A stretch of 64,000 bases of DNA from the NCBI GenBank assembly GCA_009889515.1, contig WUQR01000139.1:744001-808000 (forward strand), in the 5' to 3' direction. This DNA comes from Nitrososphaerota archaeon. Lineage in GTDB: Archaea > Thermoproteota > Nitrososphaeria_A > Caldarchaeales > Calditenuaceae. The notes under the pieces were generated by a model. The model worked only from the letters and a program-made list of their open reading frames with translations, did not search any database and had not been told where the DNA came from. The position numbers were made by a program, and so were the translations under genes. The first letter of the stretch is position 1. Each line of letters begins with the position of its first letter. This document shows positions 7,896 through 16,096 of the stretch, piece by piece.

Positions 7896-8171
7896 GTGGC
7901 TATGGTGGGGAAGGGTCGGGTTGCCCAGAAGAGGAGGATTGTGGTGGATAAGAAGGCTCTTGTTTTGGCGAGGCAGGCTGCGAGGCGTCAGCCGAGGATT
8001 ACTTTTTATTCGCCGCTGAGCTCTCTTGTGCTTAACTATCTGAAGAACGTGACCCCTAGGTTTAGCATTAGCGATGAGGTTGCGAGGATTGTTGAGTCTG
8101 AGCTGGCTAGGCGTTATCCTGAGCTTGTGAGTGCGGGTAAGAGGTCTCTTAGACTTTCAGGGACTGGTTAA
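7896..8171 (+). CDS. Small basic protein with ribbon-helix-helix-like C-terminal half
   Basis: A 91-residue protein of unknown function. Residues 1-33 are rich in Arg/Lys. Residues 34-39 (R-I-T-F-Y-S) look like the beta-strand of a ribbon-helix-helix fold, followed by a helix at about 41-51 and, after T-P-R-F-S, a second helix at about 57-74 (S-D-E-V-A-R-I-V-E-S-E-L). This spacing fits RHH DNA-binding proteins, but no family was recognised. The start is GTG 7896 or ATG 7902. The promoter carries a palindrome that could be its own operator. A short gap (29 bases) separates it from the IMPase gene. Confidence 0.6.
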   Translation: MAMVGKGRVAQKRRIVVDKKALVLARQAARRQPRITFYSPLSSLVLNYLKNVTPRFSISDEVARIVESELARRYPELVSAGKRSLRLSGTG

Positions 8172-8200
8172 GGGTATAATAGCTGCTATCTGGTGTTGAG

Positions 8201-9040
8201 TTGCTGGGGGGTTTGCTGAGGGGTGTCGTAAGCGAGGCGCTGCGGGCTGCGAGGGATGCGCTGCTGGACACGGTTGGCAGAGGGGTCGTAGGTGAGCCGA
8301 TGGGGCGGGGATACTATGGCGACATCTCCTATAGGGGTGACTTGGTATGCGAGAGGGCGATTGTCGAGGTGTTAAAGTCTCGTCTAGGCAGTGTAGCCAT
8401 TGTCTCGGAGGAGATGGGCCTCTCTTGGGAGGGGGTAGGCGAGCCTGAGTACTGGGCCCTCATTGACCCCGTTGATGGTAGCGCAAACATGTCGAGAGGT
8501 ATCAGCTTTTACTCCTCTGGGATTGCAATAGCGCGGGGGCCCTTTGCGAGGGATGTTGTCTCATCAGGGGTGATAGACCATGCCACCGGAGAGATCTTCA
8601 TAAGGGAAGAGGAGTACGTGTCTCACAGGGAATCCTCAGACCTTTCAAAGGCTGCTCAAGGGGATAAAGGCAGGGCTGCTGTTTTCTTTCACCACGCATC
8701 TTTTAAGAGGAATGTGAGGTCGCAAGAATTATCGATCAGGATAGCTGAGCGGCTTCGATTCTTTAGGGTGATGGGCTCGGCGCTTCTTGAAATGTGCTAC
8801 GCATCGGTGGGGCGCGTCGATGGATACCTGTGTCTGACACCGGAGCTGAGGATGATGGACATTATGCCTGCGCTGTATTTTGCCATGGGTATGGGCTGTA
8901 GGAGCGCCTCATGCCCCAAACCTCTACTCGACGAGAGGCTGGATAGCCAGTCGCGTTACGGAATCATCATCTGGAGGAATCAGGCCATGTTTGAGGAGGT
9001 CGTATCGATGCTTGGTGATGGCTGGAGCATACTAGTTTAG
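8201..9040 (+). CDS. Inositol monophosphatase/fructose-1,6-bisphosphatase family protein
   Basis: A 279-residue Mg-dependent sugar phosphatase of the IMPase fold. The metal site is visible as S-E-E-M-G (residues about 67-71) and the signature I-D-P-V-D-G-S-A-N, with a C-terminal D near M-M-D-I-M-P-A. Archaeal members often act on both inositol monophosphate and fructose-1,6-bisphosphate, so the substrate cannot be assigned. The start is TTG at 8201. It could be co-transcribed with the small upstream gene. Confidence 0.82.
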   Translation: MLGGLLRGVVSEALRAARDALLDTVGRGVVGEPMGRGYYGDISYRGDLVCERAIVEVLKSRLGSVAIVSEEMGLSWEGVGEPEYWALIDPVDGSANMSRGISFYSSGIAIARGPFARDVVSSGVIDHATGEIFIREEEYVSHRESSDLSKAAQGDKGRAAVFFHHASFKRNVRSQELSIRIAERLRFFRVMGSALLEMCYASVGRVDGYLCLTPELRMMDIMPALYFAMGMGCRSASCPKPLLDERLDSQSRYGIIIWRNQAMFEEVVSMLGDGWSILV

Positions 9041-9145
9041 TTCCCCGCCGTTAAAGGTTTTAAAAAGATCTCTAAACACGCTTCATCTACATAGTGTGGG
9101 GCCTACAACATCCTTAATAGCCCAATTGCACAGGCTCTTTAAAGG

Positions 9146-9925
9146 TTGAGCGATAGGTCCTTCGTGGCGCTCGACGAGAAGACATGGGCTGCCATAAAAA
9201 GGCTGGGGCTTTCCGAGTACGAGGTCAAGGCGTATATCGCACTTCTCAAGCGGCGTAGCGGGTCTGCAAGCGAGATTAGTGCCGCAGCCCAAATCCCTAT
9301 CTCAAAGATATACGAGACCCTCAAGTCTCTCGAGCGGAAGGGCCTTGTAAAGGTTGAGAGAGGGCGCCCCATGAGATATATTCCTGAGCATCCACAGGTC
9401 GCCTCCGAGGCTATCAGGGCGTCAATTGAGAATGATCTCAAGTCAGACCTAGAGGTATTCGTCTCAGCCCTGACCCAAATATATGAGGGAACGGGACCTG
9501 AGCGTCCCGACCTATGGATAATCAGGGGAGAGGCCTCACTCTGGAGGAGCGTAAAAGATGTTATGGGACGGGCCAACAAGCAGCTCTCAATTGTCCTACC
9601 CATAATCCCTCCAGAAATACAGCAGCTCTTGATCTCTACCGCCTCACTGATAAAGGAGAGGCGAGGGGTGGTGAGAGTGCTGGTGGGGCCTCAGGCGGTG
9701 GGGAAGGTTGTGAAGACGCTGTCCTCGTTGGCGGAGGTTAGAGTGAGGGAGATCTCATTCGCGGGTGGGGTGATTAACGATGTGTCGGAGGCTGTGCTGC
9801 TGCTCCTAGCGAGTGGAGAGAACCGTCCCCAAGTAGCGATTTACTCAGCGCACCTCTCCCTGACAGCCATTGCACAGCTCTACTTCAACATGCTCTGGGA
9901 GCACTCTGAGGAGCTTAAGAGCTGA
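9146..9925 (+). CDS. TrmB-family transcriptional regulator
   Basis: A 259-residue archaeal regulator. The N-terminal winged helix (about residues 12-80) has the TrmB pattern L-G-L-S-E-Y-E-V-K-A-Y-I-A-L-L, A-A-Q-I-P-I-S-K-I-Y-E-T-L-K-S-L and R-G-R-P-M-R-Y. The C-terminal part resembles the effector domain with a PLD-like fold (L-W-I-I-R-G-E-A). TrmB proteins often sense sugars, so the preceding IMPase may be related in function, but this is inference. The TTG start is used; GTG at 9164 is an alternative. A TATA-like TTTTAAAAA lies near 9060. Confidence 0.88.
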   Translation: MSDRSFVALDEKTWAAIKRLGLSEYEVKAYIALLKRRSGSASEISAAAQIPISKIYETLKSLERKGLVKVERGRPMRYIPEHPQVASEAIRASIENDLKSDLEVFVSALTQIYEGTGPERPDLWIIRGEASLWRSVKDVMGRANKQLSIVLPIIPPEIQQLLISTASLIKERRGVVRVLVGPQAVGKVVKTLSSLAEVRVREISFAGGVINDVSEAVLLLLASGENRPQVAIYSAHLSLTAIAQLYFNMLWEHSEELKS

Positions 9926-10643
9926 GGACAAGTTTCATGAAGCGTTTAGAGTCCCTCTCCATGCTAACGTTGTTAAATAACACATAGATCACATCGCCAT
10001 CATACCCCTTAATCTTCCTGTATAGAGCTGCCAAGTCGTCGTCGGTATAAGAGTAGTTGTACATGGATTTCCCAGGCGGGCTACCGTGAAGCCTCAGATA
10101 CACTGTCCTATGTTTACCTAGGGTAACCGGGTCTTGGAGGAATGGATCAGTCACATGGACGAGTCTAGCCTTTTTACATATCTTAGCTATTGCGTCTAGC
10201 GACCATCCCCTAGCCTCAAACCCGATGTCAAACGCCCCTCGCTCCACATTCGAGAAGAAAGTCTCGGCATTCCGCACATTCTCTGGAGTATCCCTGAACG
10301 AGCTAGGGGTCTGAATAAGGCAGAAGGGCGACCTCAACTCGTCGCAAATGGTCTTCGTAATCTTCCAAGACTCGTAGACTTCTTTGGTGGGTTGCAGGCT
10401 GCCGTGATTTTTTGTTGGCTTGATATTTGATCGACGCCAAGTTGGGCTTGAGGGTGGGTGAGTTATGCCTTGAAACGCCTTAACGGTGAAGAGGAAGTCT
10501 TCGGGGGCTTGGTTTCGCCACTTTCGGGCTGTCTCGAGTTTCACGACTCTGTAAAAAGTTGTCTGGAGCTCGACAAGCCTGTACTCCTTCATGTATGCGG
10601 TCATGGACTTTGTAAATCCACAACACCCCACCAATATCTTCAA
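9915..10643 (-). CDS. DUF72 (YecE-like) TIM-barrel protein
   Basis: A 242-residue protein of the DUF72 family, biochemical role unknown. Recognisable parts are the start K-I-L-V-G-C-C-G-F, Y-R-L-V-E-L-Q-T-T-F-Y-R near residue 25, F-L-F-T-V-K-A-F-Q-G near 50, and V-Y-L-R-L-H-G-S-P and Y-V-L-F-N-N in the C-terminal half. It starts 3 bases after the stop of the HTH regulator gene, so the two form an operon. Its 3' end overlaps the TrmB gene by 11 bases. Confidence 0.85.
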   Translation of the reverse strand: MKILVGCCGFTKSMTAYMKEYRLVELQTTFYRVVKLETARKWRNQAPEDFLFTVKAFQGITHPPSSPTWRRSNIKPTKNHGSLQPTKEVYESWKITKTICDELRSPFCLIQTPSSFRDTPENVRNAETFFSNVERGAFDIGFEARGWSLDAIAKICKKARLVHVTDPFLQDPVTLGKHRTVYLRLHGSPPGKSMYNYSYTDDDLAALYRKIKGYDGDVIYVLFNNVSMERDSKRFMKLVLSS

Positions 10644-10646
10644 TCC

Positions 10647-11378
10647 TCACCCCAGCCTCCTCAAGGCCTCAATCATGTCTTTCACAGACTTAGACCTACT
10701 CAGTATTAGTGGGACCCTAGAAAGCTCCGCGAGCTCCACGGCTAGTTTATCAACCTGTTCGGGTGAGGGCGGGCCATGTAATGCAACTGCAACGGGTTTC
10801 AGGGGATAGACCCTGACAGCCACTAGCGGTGATCTTCCTGTAGAGACATTCGTGAAGACTAGGACTCTCATCGAGGTTAATCCGAAGATCTGGATGAACT
10901 CGGTAGAGTCCATGTATCTTATCGCTGCTATGCTGTCAACAACCGTGTATCCGTAGACCTCCGGCTCACGCCCCCTACTCCTCCACAGATACTCCCCCTC
11001 CATAGCATCAACTATCTTGTCAAGGGTTACTGGGGTGGAGAATTCTCGCAAATCCAAGATAGCCCTGTGGCGTGAGCGCGAGGGGTCTGAGAAATGCCTG
11101 ATATTCGCCCCTCCTTTCTCAAGGTCTAAAGCTATCAAACTCTCGACATACCTGCTCACGAACTTAATACCAGGAGACCTCTTGCCCTGCTCGTAGTCGC
11201 TAAGGACTGAGGGGGAGACGCCCATACGGGCTGCAACTTCACGCTGCTTCTCGCCAAACAATTGCCGCCACTTCTTCATGGCCACTCCAGGAGACTTGGA
11301 CATGGCAATCTCGCCCGCAATCCTAACCTTCACAGCCTCTATATCCTCGGCGCTAACAACTCTCTCTTGGCTATCCAC
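10647..11378 (-). CDS. Archaeal HTH (XRE-type) transcriptional regulator, COG1395-like
   Basis: About 243 residues from the GTG at 11378. The open frame extends further to 11495, but GTG 11378 is preceded by GGAGGGG and the upstream part looks non-coding and would run over the promoter of the L10e gene. A Cro/XRE helix-turn-helix is visible: R-E-V-A-A-R-M-G-V-S-P-S-V-L-S-D-Y-E-Q-G-K-R-S-P-G in two halves. The C-terminal 150 residues look like the conserved COG1395 effector region. It is followed after 3 bases by the DUF72 gene. Confidence 0.8.
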   Translation of the reverse strand: MDSQERVVSAEDIEAVKVRIAGEIAMSKSPGVAMKKWRQLFGEKQREVAARMGVSPSVLSDYEQGKRSPGIKFVSRYVESLIALDLEKGGANIRHFSDPSRSRHRAILDLREFSTPVTLDKIVDAMEGEYLWRSRGREPEVYGYTVVDSIAAIRYMDSTEFIQIFGLTSMRVLVFTNVSTGRSPLVAVRVYPLKPVAVALHGPPSPEQVDKLAVELAELSRVPLILSRSKSVKDMIEALRRLG

Positions 11379-11458
11379 TTCCCCTCCACGCCTAGCATAT
11401 CGTGAGAACTCTCTCGAAAATAGGTTTTTAGCATGCCACCCCGACAAGATACTTAGAA

Positions 11459-11980
11459 TTGAAGGCGAAGAACTACCGGTCATTAGAGAGGCCATTCACT
11501 AGAGTGGACTATATTCACGGCGCCCCGCAAGCTAGGCTAGCTAAATACGACTACGGGGCATGGCAAGGAGACTACGAATATAGGTTGAGACTGGTGGCTA
11601 AGGAGTCTGTTCAGATAAGAGATGTGGCGCTTGAGGCGGCTAGAGTCGCAGCGGGGAAGATGCTCTCTCAGAAAATAGGCACAAACTTTTACCTGACTGT
11701 AAAAGCCCACCCGCACCACGTGCTTAGGGAGAACAAAATGATTTTCGGAGCCCATGCAGATAGGCTCCAAGAGGGGATGAGCAGGGCTTTTGGACGGCCT
11801 GTGGGCAGGGCTGCCCAGGTAGAGGCAGGCGAGGATGTTCTCGAACTATATGTCTATGGGAGGGATATTGAATTGGCTAAGCAGGCAATAAAAGTTGCCG
11901 CCTCTAAGCTGCCCAAGTCTTACAACATTATAATCGAGCGGCTGGAAAAGAGTGTGCAGGAGCCCCAAACCGCTAGCTAG
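11459..11980 (+). CDS. rpl10e: Large ribosomal subunit protein L10e (L16 family)
   Basis: A 173-residue archaeal/eukaryal L10e (uL16) protein at the A-site region of the large subunit. Characteristic segments are M-K-A-K-N-Y-R-S-L, A-L-E-A-A-R-V-A-A-G-K-M-L, V-K-A-H-P-H-H-V-L-R-E-N-K-M and D-R-L-Q-E-G-M-S-R-A-F-G-R-P. The start is TTG. It is divergent from the HTH regulator and its end overlaps argF by 8 bases. Confidence 0.96.
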   Translation: MKAKNYRSLERPFTRVDYIHGAPQARLAKYDYGAWQGDYEYRLRLVAKESVQIRDVALEAARVAAGKMLSQKIGTNFYLTVKAHPHHVLRENKMIFGAHADRLQEGMSRAFGRPVGRAAQVEAGEDVLELYVYGRDIELAKQAIKVAASKLPKSYNIIIERLEKSVQEPQTAS

Positions 11981-12890
11981 GCTCTCCCAGTAGGGAGAAG
12001 AGAAGAGCGGCAGACGTATGCATCCTATACTCGGCCTGTAGGAATATTATAGAGCGGCTCGACTCGACGACATCCTCCTCCACCTCCTCTCCCCGCCTGA
12101 TAGGCATACAGTGCATAAACTTGGCGCCAGGCTTCGCCTTCTCGAAGAGCCTCATGCTCACGCGGTAGCGGGGGAGGAAGTCTCGGAGCCTAGCCTCATA
12201 CTCGCTCTCCATTCCCATTGATACGAAGACGTCCGTGTAGATGAAGTCGGAGCCCGCCACAGCTTCCTCAGGGTCTTCGGTAAACTCTACCGCGCTGCCT
12301 GCCGACGATGCAACCTCCTTATACAGCTGAATCTCGTCTGATGGGAACCAATATTTGCGAGGGGAGGCAACGGAGATTGATATACCCAGCGATGCGCATA
12401 TCTGCACCAAGGACCTGCAGACATTCCCACAGTCTCCAATGTATGAAACCTTGAACCCCCATCCCCCCGCTTCCTCATACATCGTAGCAACATCCGCTAA
12501 GGCTTGGCACGGGTGGTGTAGATTGGTGAGAGCGTTTATCACAGGCTTCTCCGAGTACTTTGCAATCTCCTCCAGCGAGGAGTGAGATGAAAGCCGCGCG
12601 ACTATCGCATCAACGTATCTGTTTAGAACCCGGGCAGTGTCTTTTAATGGCTCACCCCGCGCTAGCTGGAGTTCAGAGGCTGGGAGATAGATTACCTCGC
12701 CTCCAAGCCTTAAGACGGCGGAGCTAAACGAGACTCTAGTCCGCGTAGAGGGTTTTTCGAAGAGCATGGCGATAACCTTGCCACGCAAGGGATGTCCGGT
12801 ATAACCATCCCGCCTAAACCTCAGGGCAAGCTCTATAATATTCAGGAGCTCGCTCCTAGAGGCGTCAAATACTTGGAGAAAGTGTTTCAA
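11973..12890 (-). CDS. argF: Ornithine carbamoyltransferase
   Basis: Forms citrulline from ornithine and carbamoyl phosphate in arginine synthesis. The 305-residue protein carries the carbamoyl phosphate motif S-T-R-T-R-V-S-F, the H-P-C-Q-A-L-A-D motif and M-H-C-M-P-I-R-R-G, where most members have H-C-L-P. D-V-F-V-S-M-G-M-E fits the ornithine-binding SMG loop. Its carbamoyl phosphate would come from CarAB at 41.7-46.1 kb. TTG start, single gene, promoter in the 47-base gap to aRF1. Confidence 0.9.
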   Translation of the reverse strand: MKHFLQVFDASRSELLNIIELALRFRRDGYTGHPLRGKVIAMLFEKPSTRTRVSFSSAVLRLGGEVIYLPASELQLARGEPLKDTARVLNRYVDAIVARLSSHSSLEEIAKYSEKPVINALTNLHHPCQALADVATMYEEAGGWGFKVSYIGDCGNVCRSLVQICASLGISISVASPRKYWFPSDEIQLYKEVASSAGSAVEFTEDPEEAVAGSDFIYTDVFVSMGMESEYEARLRDFLPRYRVSMRLFEKAKPGAKFMHCMPIRRGEEVEEDVVESSRSIIFLQAEYRMHTSAALLFSLLGEPS

Positions 12891-12937
12891 ACCTCCTCCT
12901 CAAAGTGATTGGCTCTTTTTAAAATTTAGCGCTAGTT

Positions 12938-14209
12938 TTACCTGCTAGAGCCCTTCAACAGCCCCGCCACTCCTCCAAACGTCTTCAGAAACATTTCTCC
13001 AGACTCGTGGGATGCTGAGATTAGCTCTATCTTCGTGTTTGCCTCCTCGGCCTGCTTTATGAGTATGTCAACGAGCTTCTCTTGGCTGTTCAGCTTGAAG
13101 CCTTGGACCCCGCACTTTGGACATTTTTGAGAGAGCTTTTCCGGAAGCAAGGAGACGAGGTCACCCTCACTGAGGGTCTCGGTAACAGTGTAGCCGCAGT
13201 TTGAGCAGCTATAAGTGACTTCGAAGAGGTCCAGTTCTTCGCTAATGAGGAGGAGTTCGAGCTGCCTCCCTTGCAAGGCCTGTCTGACCGAATCTAGGCC
13301 GTAGATCACGGTGTTCTGTGTTGCGACCCTTCTCATCAAGTCCTCAACCAGTCTCCTCTCTTTCACCAGTCTGAGGTTGGATAGTATATCGGCTGCCCTA
13401 TCGATTGCCTCCCTCACACCCTCTTCACCAGCATACGATGTGTCAATCACGTGTATTTTGTCGCGCAGGGTGTAGTGGAGTTTTCCCTCCTTCGCAAATA
13501 CCTCCTTAGTTGGGCCAGGGCCAGCTATGATTATCGCCTTGAGGTCAGGATAGTTGAGAAATATCTCGTTTGCGTGTTCTGCGAGCCGTGAATAGTAGTC
13601 TTGGAGCGCCTGCTCCCTTAGCCGCTCAAATCTCCTAGAAGACTGGCCGCCCGCTCTATGTTTGCCTGGAATGCCACTGGTATATGTTCTAAGTTCAATA
13701 ATCATCTTTCCGCGGAGAACTGCTATCGCCGCATCCTCATTATCCATAGCGATTATACCGTAAGTCTCCTTCTCTTTTAGCAGGTCCTTCAGTGGGTCGA
13801 GGTAGAATTTCGAGTCGCAGCGGTAGAGGAAGAAGTTGATTGGCTGTGGTGGGTGGAGGTGGTATACCTCGATCTTCTCCGTACCCTCTCCGTTCTGAGG
13901 TATAGCTCCACTGAATATGATTAGGCCATTAGGGCCGCTGTCGTTAAAGAGCTTGAGCCGCTGGATGGCACTCTCTATCGCATCCATTACCGCCTTCCTA
14001 GTCCCTTTGGACTTTATGTTAGAGGCGGTCGAGAGCTCCTGCCTCAAATACCCTATAACCTCGTCAATCCTCTTCCCAGGCGGTATGTAGAGCGTTACCA
14101 GCTCAGTTCCGCGACCCTGCCGAGACTCTAAAAACTCCACGAAACGCCTGAACTTGTATCGATCCACACTTCCCCATTTGGCTATTCCATTCTCAGTCCC
14201 GACACCCAT
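12938..14209 (-). CDS. prf1: Peptide chain release factor aRF1
   Basis: Recognises all three stop codons and releases the chain. The 423-residue protein has the stop-codon-reading N-I-K-S motif (T-A-S-N-I-K-S-K-G-T-R), the GGQ motif in H-R-A-G-G-Q-S-S-R-R-F, and two C-x2-C pairs of the C-terminal minidomain (C-S-N-C-G and C-P-K-C-G). Length and order match archaeal aRF1. ATG start. Confidence 0.97.
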   Translation of the reverse strand: MGVGTENGIAKWGSVDRYKFRRFVEFLESRQGRGTELVTLYIPPGKRIDEVIGYLRQELSTASNIKSKGTRKAVMDAIESAIQRLKLFNDSGPNGLIIFSGAIPQNGEGTEKIEVYHLHPPQPINFFLYRCDSKFYLDPLKDLLKEKETYGIIAMDNEDAAIAVLRGKMIIELRTYTSGIPGKHRAGGQSSRRFERLREQALQDYYSRLAEHANEIFLNYPDLKAIIIAGPGPTKEVFAKEGKLHYTLRDKIHVIDTSYAGEEGVREAIDRAADILSNLRLVKERRLVEDLMRRVATQNTVIYGLDSVRQALQGRQLELLLISEELDLFEVTYSCSNCGYTVTETLSEGDLVSLLPEKLSQKCPKCGVQGFKLNSQEKLVDILIKQAEEANTKIELISASHESGEMFLKTFGGVAGLLKGSSR

Positions 14210-14283
14210 ATTCCACTGGGCTGAATTTAACTATTAGTCAACCTGCGCCGACATTATCAGGGGATATTTTAATTAGGGGATGG

Positions 14284-14985
14284 GTGATATTTTTCCACGA
14301 TTTGCGGCTGGTAATAAAGATTGGCGGGCATCTCTTCTCGACAAAAGATGGGGTCTCTGTGGAGTGGATAAAACAGGCGGCAGACATTTTGAGGGAGGCC
14401 CATTCTGAGAATGATAAATGGGTTGTCGTGGTTGGAGGAGGGGTTGGGGCGCGGGCCTTCATAGAAGCGGCCAAAAGACTAGGGGCCGATGAGACGAGGT
14501 GCGACGAAATCGCCACAGAGGTCACGAGGATACACGCAGCCCTCTTTATCCAAGCCCTGGGGGAAAAAGCATACCCACTAGTCGTCAAGAACGTAGATGA
14601 CCTCAGAGCCGCCCTAGTTGGAAAAGGCATAGCTGTTGCCGGCGGGTTCTGGCCCGGGCAATCCACCTTCGCGGTAGCAACCTATTGCGCAGAGACGATA
14701 AGGGCGGAGAGACTAATCGTCGCCTCAAACGTTGAGGGTATCTACAACAAAGACCCCAAGATACACAGTGACGCCCGGATACTACCGCGGCTAAGCTACG
14801 CGGAGCTTAGAAAAATAATGGCCGGGAGCCCGCAGCTAGCGGGCGAGTACAGGCTTATAGATAATGTTGGCCTATCAATCCTAGAGCGGAGCAGGATCAA
14901 ACTATCCATAATCGATGGACGGGATGTGCGAAATATACGGCGGGCTATACTTGAGGGTTATGCCGGTACAGTCGTTGAGGGCTGA
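14284..14985 (+). CDS. pyrH: UMP kinase, archaeal type
   Basis: Phosphorylates UMP to UDP. The 233-residue amino acid kinase-fold protein shows V-I-K-I-G-G-H-L-F, V-V-V-G-G-G-V-G-A-R, and A-S-N-V-E-G-I-Y-N-K-D-P-K, the usual archaeal UMP kinase blocks. The start may be GTG 14284 or TTG 14302; a TATA-like ATATTTTAATTA ends near 14275, so the mRNA is leaderless or nearly so. Confidence 0.87.
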   Translation: MIFFHDLRLVIKIGGHLFSTKDGVSVEWIKQAADILREAHSENDKWVVVVGGGVGARAFIEAAKRLGADETRCDEIATEVTRIHAALFIQALGEKAYPLVVKNVDDLRAALVGKGIAVAGGFWPGQSTFAVATYCAETIRAERLIVASNVEGIYNKDPKIHSDARILPRLSYAELRKIMAGSPQLAGEYRLIDNVGLSILERSRIKLSIIDGRDVRNIRRAILEGYAGTVVEG

Positions 14986-15039
14986 AACGTCCCGTGTAGC
15001 TGGTGATGCTTAAAAAATGACGGCCCCGGTGTATGTAGT

Positions 15040-16077
15040 GTGAGGGTCGCGGTCGCGGGCGGGGGAGTGGCTGGAAGCTACTTCGCAAACCTCATCAAGG
15101 GTGACCACGAAGTCGTGGTTTTTGAGCGGCAGAAAGCCGAAAACTTCAGGGCAATATGTGCCTGGGGGACGAGTAAACATGAGATGAGGCGCCTAGCCGG
15201 ACGTATAGGCCTGAATTTCGACGAATACATTCTCCATGAGGGGAAAGAGATGATCGTTAAGCTACCCGATGAGAGTGAATTCTCCATCAAGCTTAAAGGG
15301 CTCTGCACATTTAACAAGAAGCAGTTCATACTAGACATGCACAGCAGACTGAAAGTATATTATAGCATTGACGTGAAAAAAGTAAAGATAACAGGCTTTG
15401 ACTTGATAGTGGACGCCACGGGGTTCCACAGGGCCCTCCTACCAAGAATAGCCCGCGACTACTACATCCCGACTGTGGAGTATCTTGTGAAGTATGATAG
15501 CCCACCCATCGATGACTTCTACCTGATGCCACTAACCCACCTAGGCGGATATCTCTGGTACTTTCCCCTATCCAACAACCTAGCCCACGTGGGAGTTGGC
15601 GACTACTTCAATAGGCATAAAGAGGCTCTAGACGAGTTCATCAGAAAAAACCCCGGCGAGGTCATTGATGTTGTGGGGCGTCCTGTGAGGATCGCCCCAC
15701 CCCACCTCTGCGCACCCATTATCAGCAATGGCGTGGTTGGGCTTGGGGAGAGTATAGGTACTGTCCACCCCGTTATTGGAGAGGGGATAATTCCGGGTAT
15801 GCAGTGTGCCGAGCTGCTTTCACAGAGTGTAGACGGGAGGATTGAGCAATACCCACAAAAGGTCCTTAAGAGCTTTTCAGTCTTCTACACGATATTCCAG
15901 TTCATCAAGAAGGTCCACAACTCAAGCTTCAACTACCTCAGAGACTTTAGGCTACTCATGACCCCCTACATATACATGAAGCTACGGGAGGACAGGTTCG
16001 GAATGGAAATCAGGTTAAAGGATTGGCTGAGGATTGTTGAGTCCTACCGTAAGGGAAGGACAGCCACTAAAATATGA
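15040..16077 (+). CDS. Geranylgeranyl reductase family FAD-dependent oxidoreductase
   Basis: Probably saturates the isoprenoid chains of ether lipids or of a quinone. The 345-residue protein has an N-terminal dinucleotide-binding motif V-A-G-G-G-V-A-G-S-Y with F-E-R-Q at the end of the Rossmann strand, a central D-A-T-G-F-H, and the second FAD motif in G-V-V-G-L-G-E-S-I-G-T-V-H-P-V-I-G-E-G-I. The CxxGxxx region reads C-A-W-G-T-S-K-H-E-M. Other lipid genes in the window are the DGGGP synthase at 30.7 kb and a MenA-like fusion at 22.3 kb. GTG start, TATA-like TTAAAAAATG about 25 bases upstream. Confidence 0.8.
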   Translation: MRVAVAGGGVAGSYFANLIKGDHEVVVFERQKAENFRAICAWGTSKHEMRRLAGRIGLNFDEYILHEGKEMIVKLPDESEFSIKLKGLCTFNKKQFILDMHSRLKVYYSIDVKKVKITGFDLIVDATGFHRALLPRIARDYYIPTVEYLVKYDSPPIDDFYLMPLTHLGGYLWYFPLSNNLAHVGVGDYFNRHKEALDEFIRKNPGEVIDVVGRPVRIAPPHLCAPIISNGVVGLGESIGTVHPVIGEGIIPGMQCAELLSQSVDGRIEQYPQKVLKSFSVFYTIFQFIKKVHNSSFNYLRDFRLLMTPYIYMKLREDRFGMEIRLKDWLRIVESYRKGRTATKI

Positions 16078-16096
16078 GCGGGCATAGACTATTTAC

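Noticed and set aside
7651-8019. Open frame of 122 codons on the plus strand in the long gap
   Set aside because: It has a TTG start, no recognisable protein pattern, a low-complexity tail rich in G, W and R, and it overlaps the better supported 91-residue gene in another frame. The TATA box at 7677 also lies inside it.
11379-11495. Upstream extension of the HTH regulator
   Set aside because: It would overlap the start of the divergent L10e gene and cover both promoters; GTG 11378 has a good ribosome-binding sequence before it.
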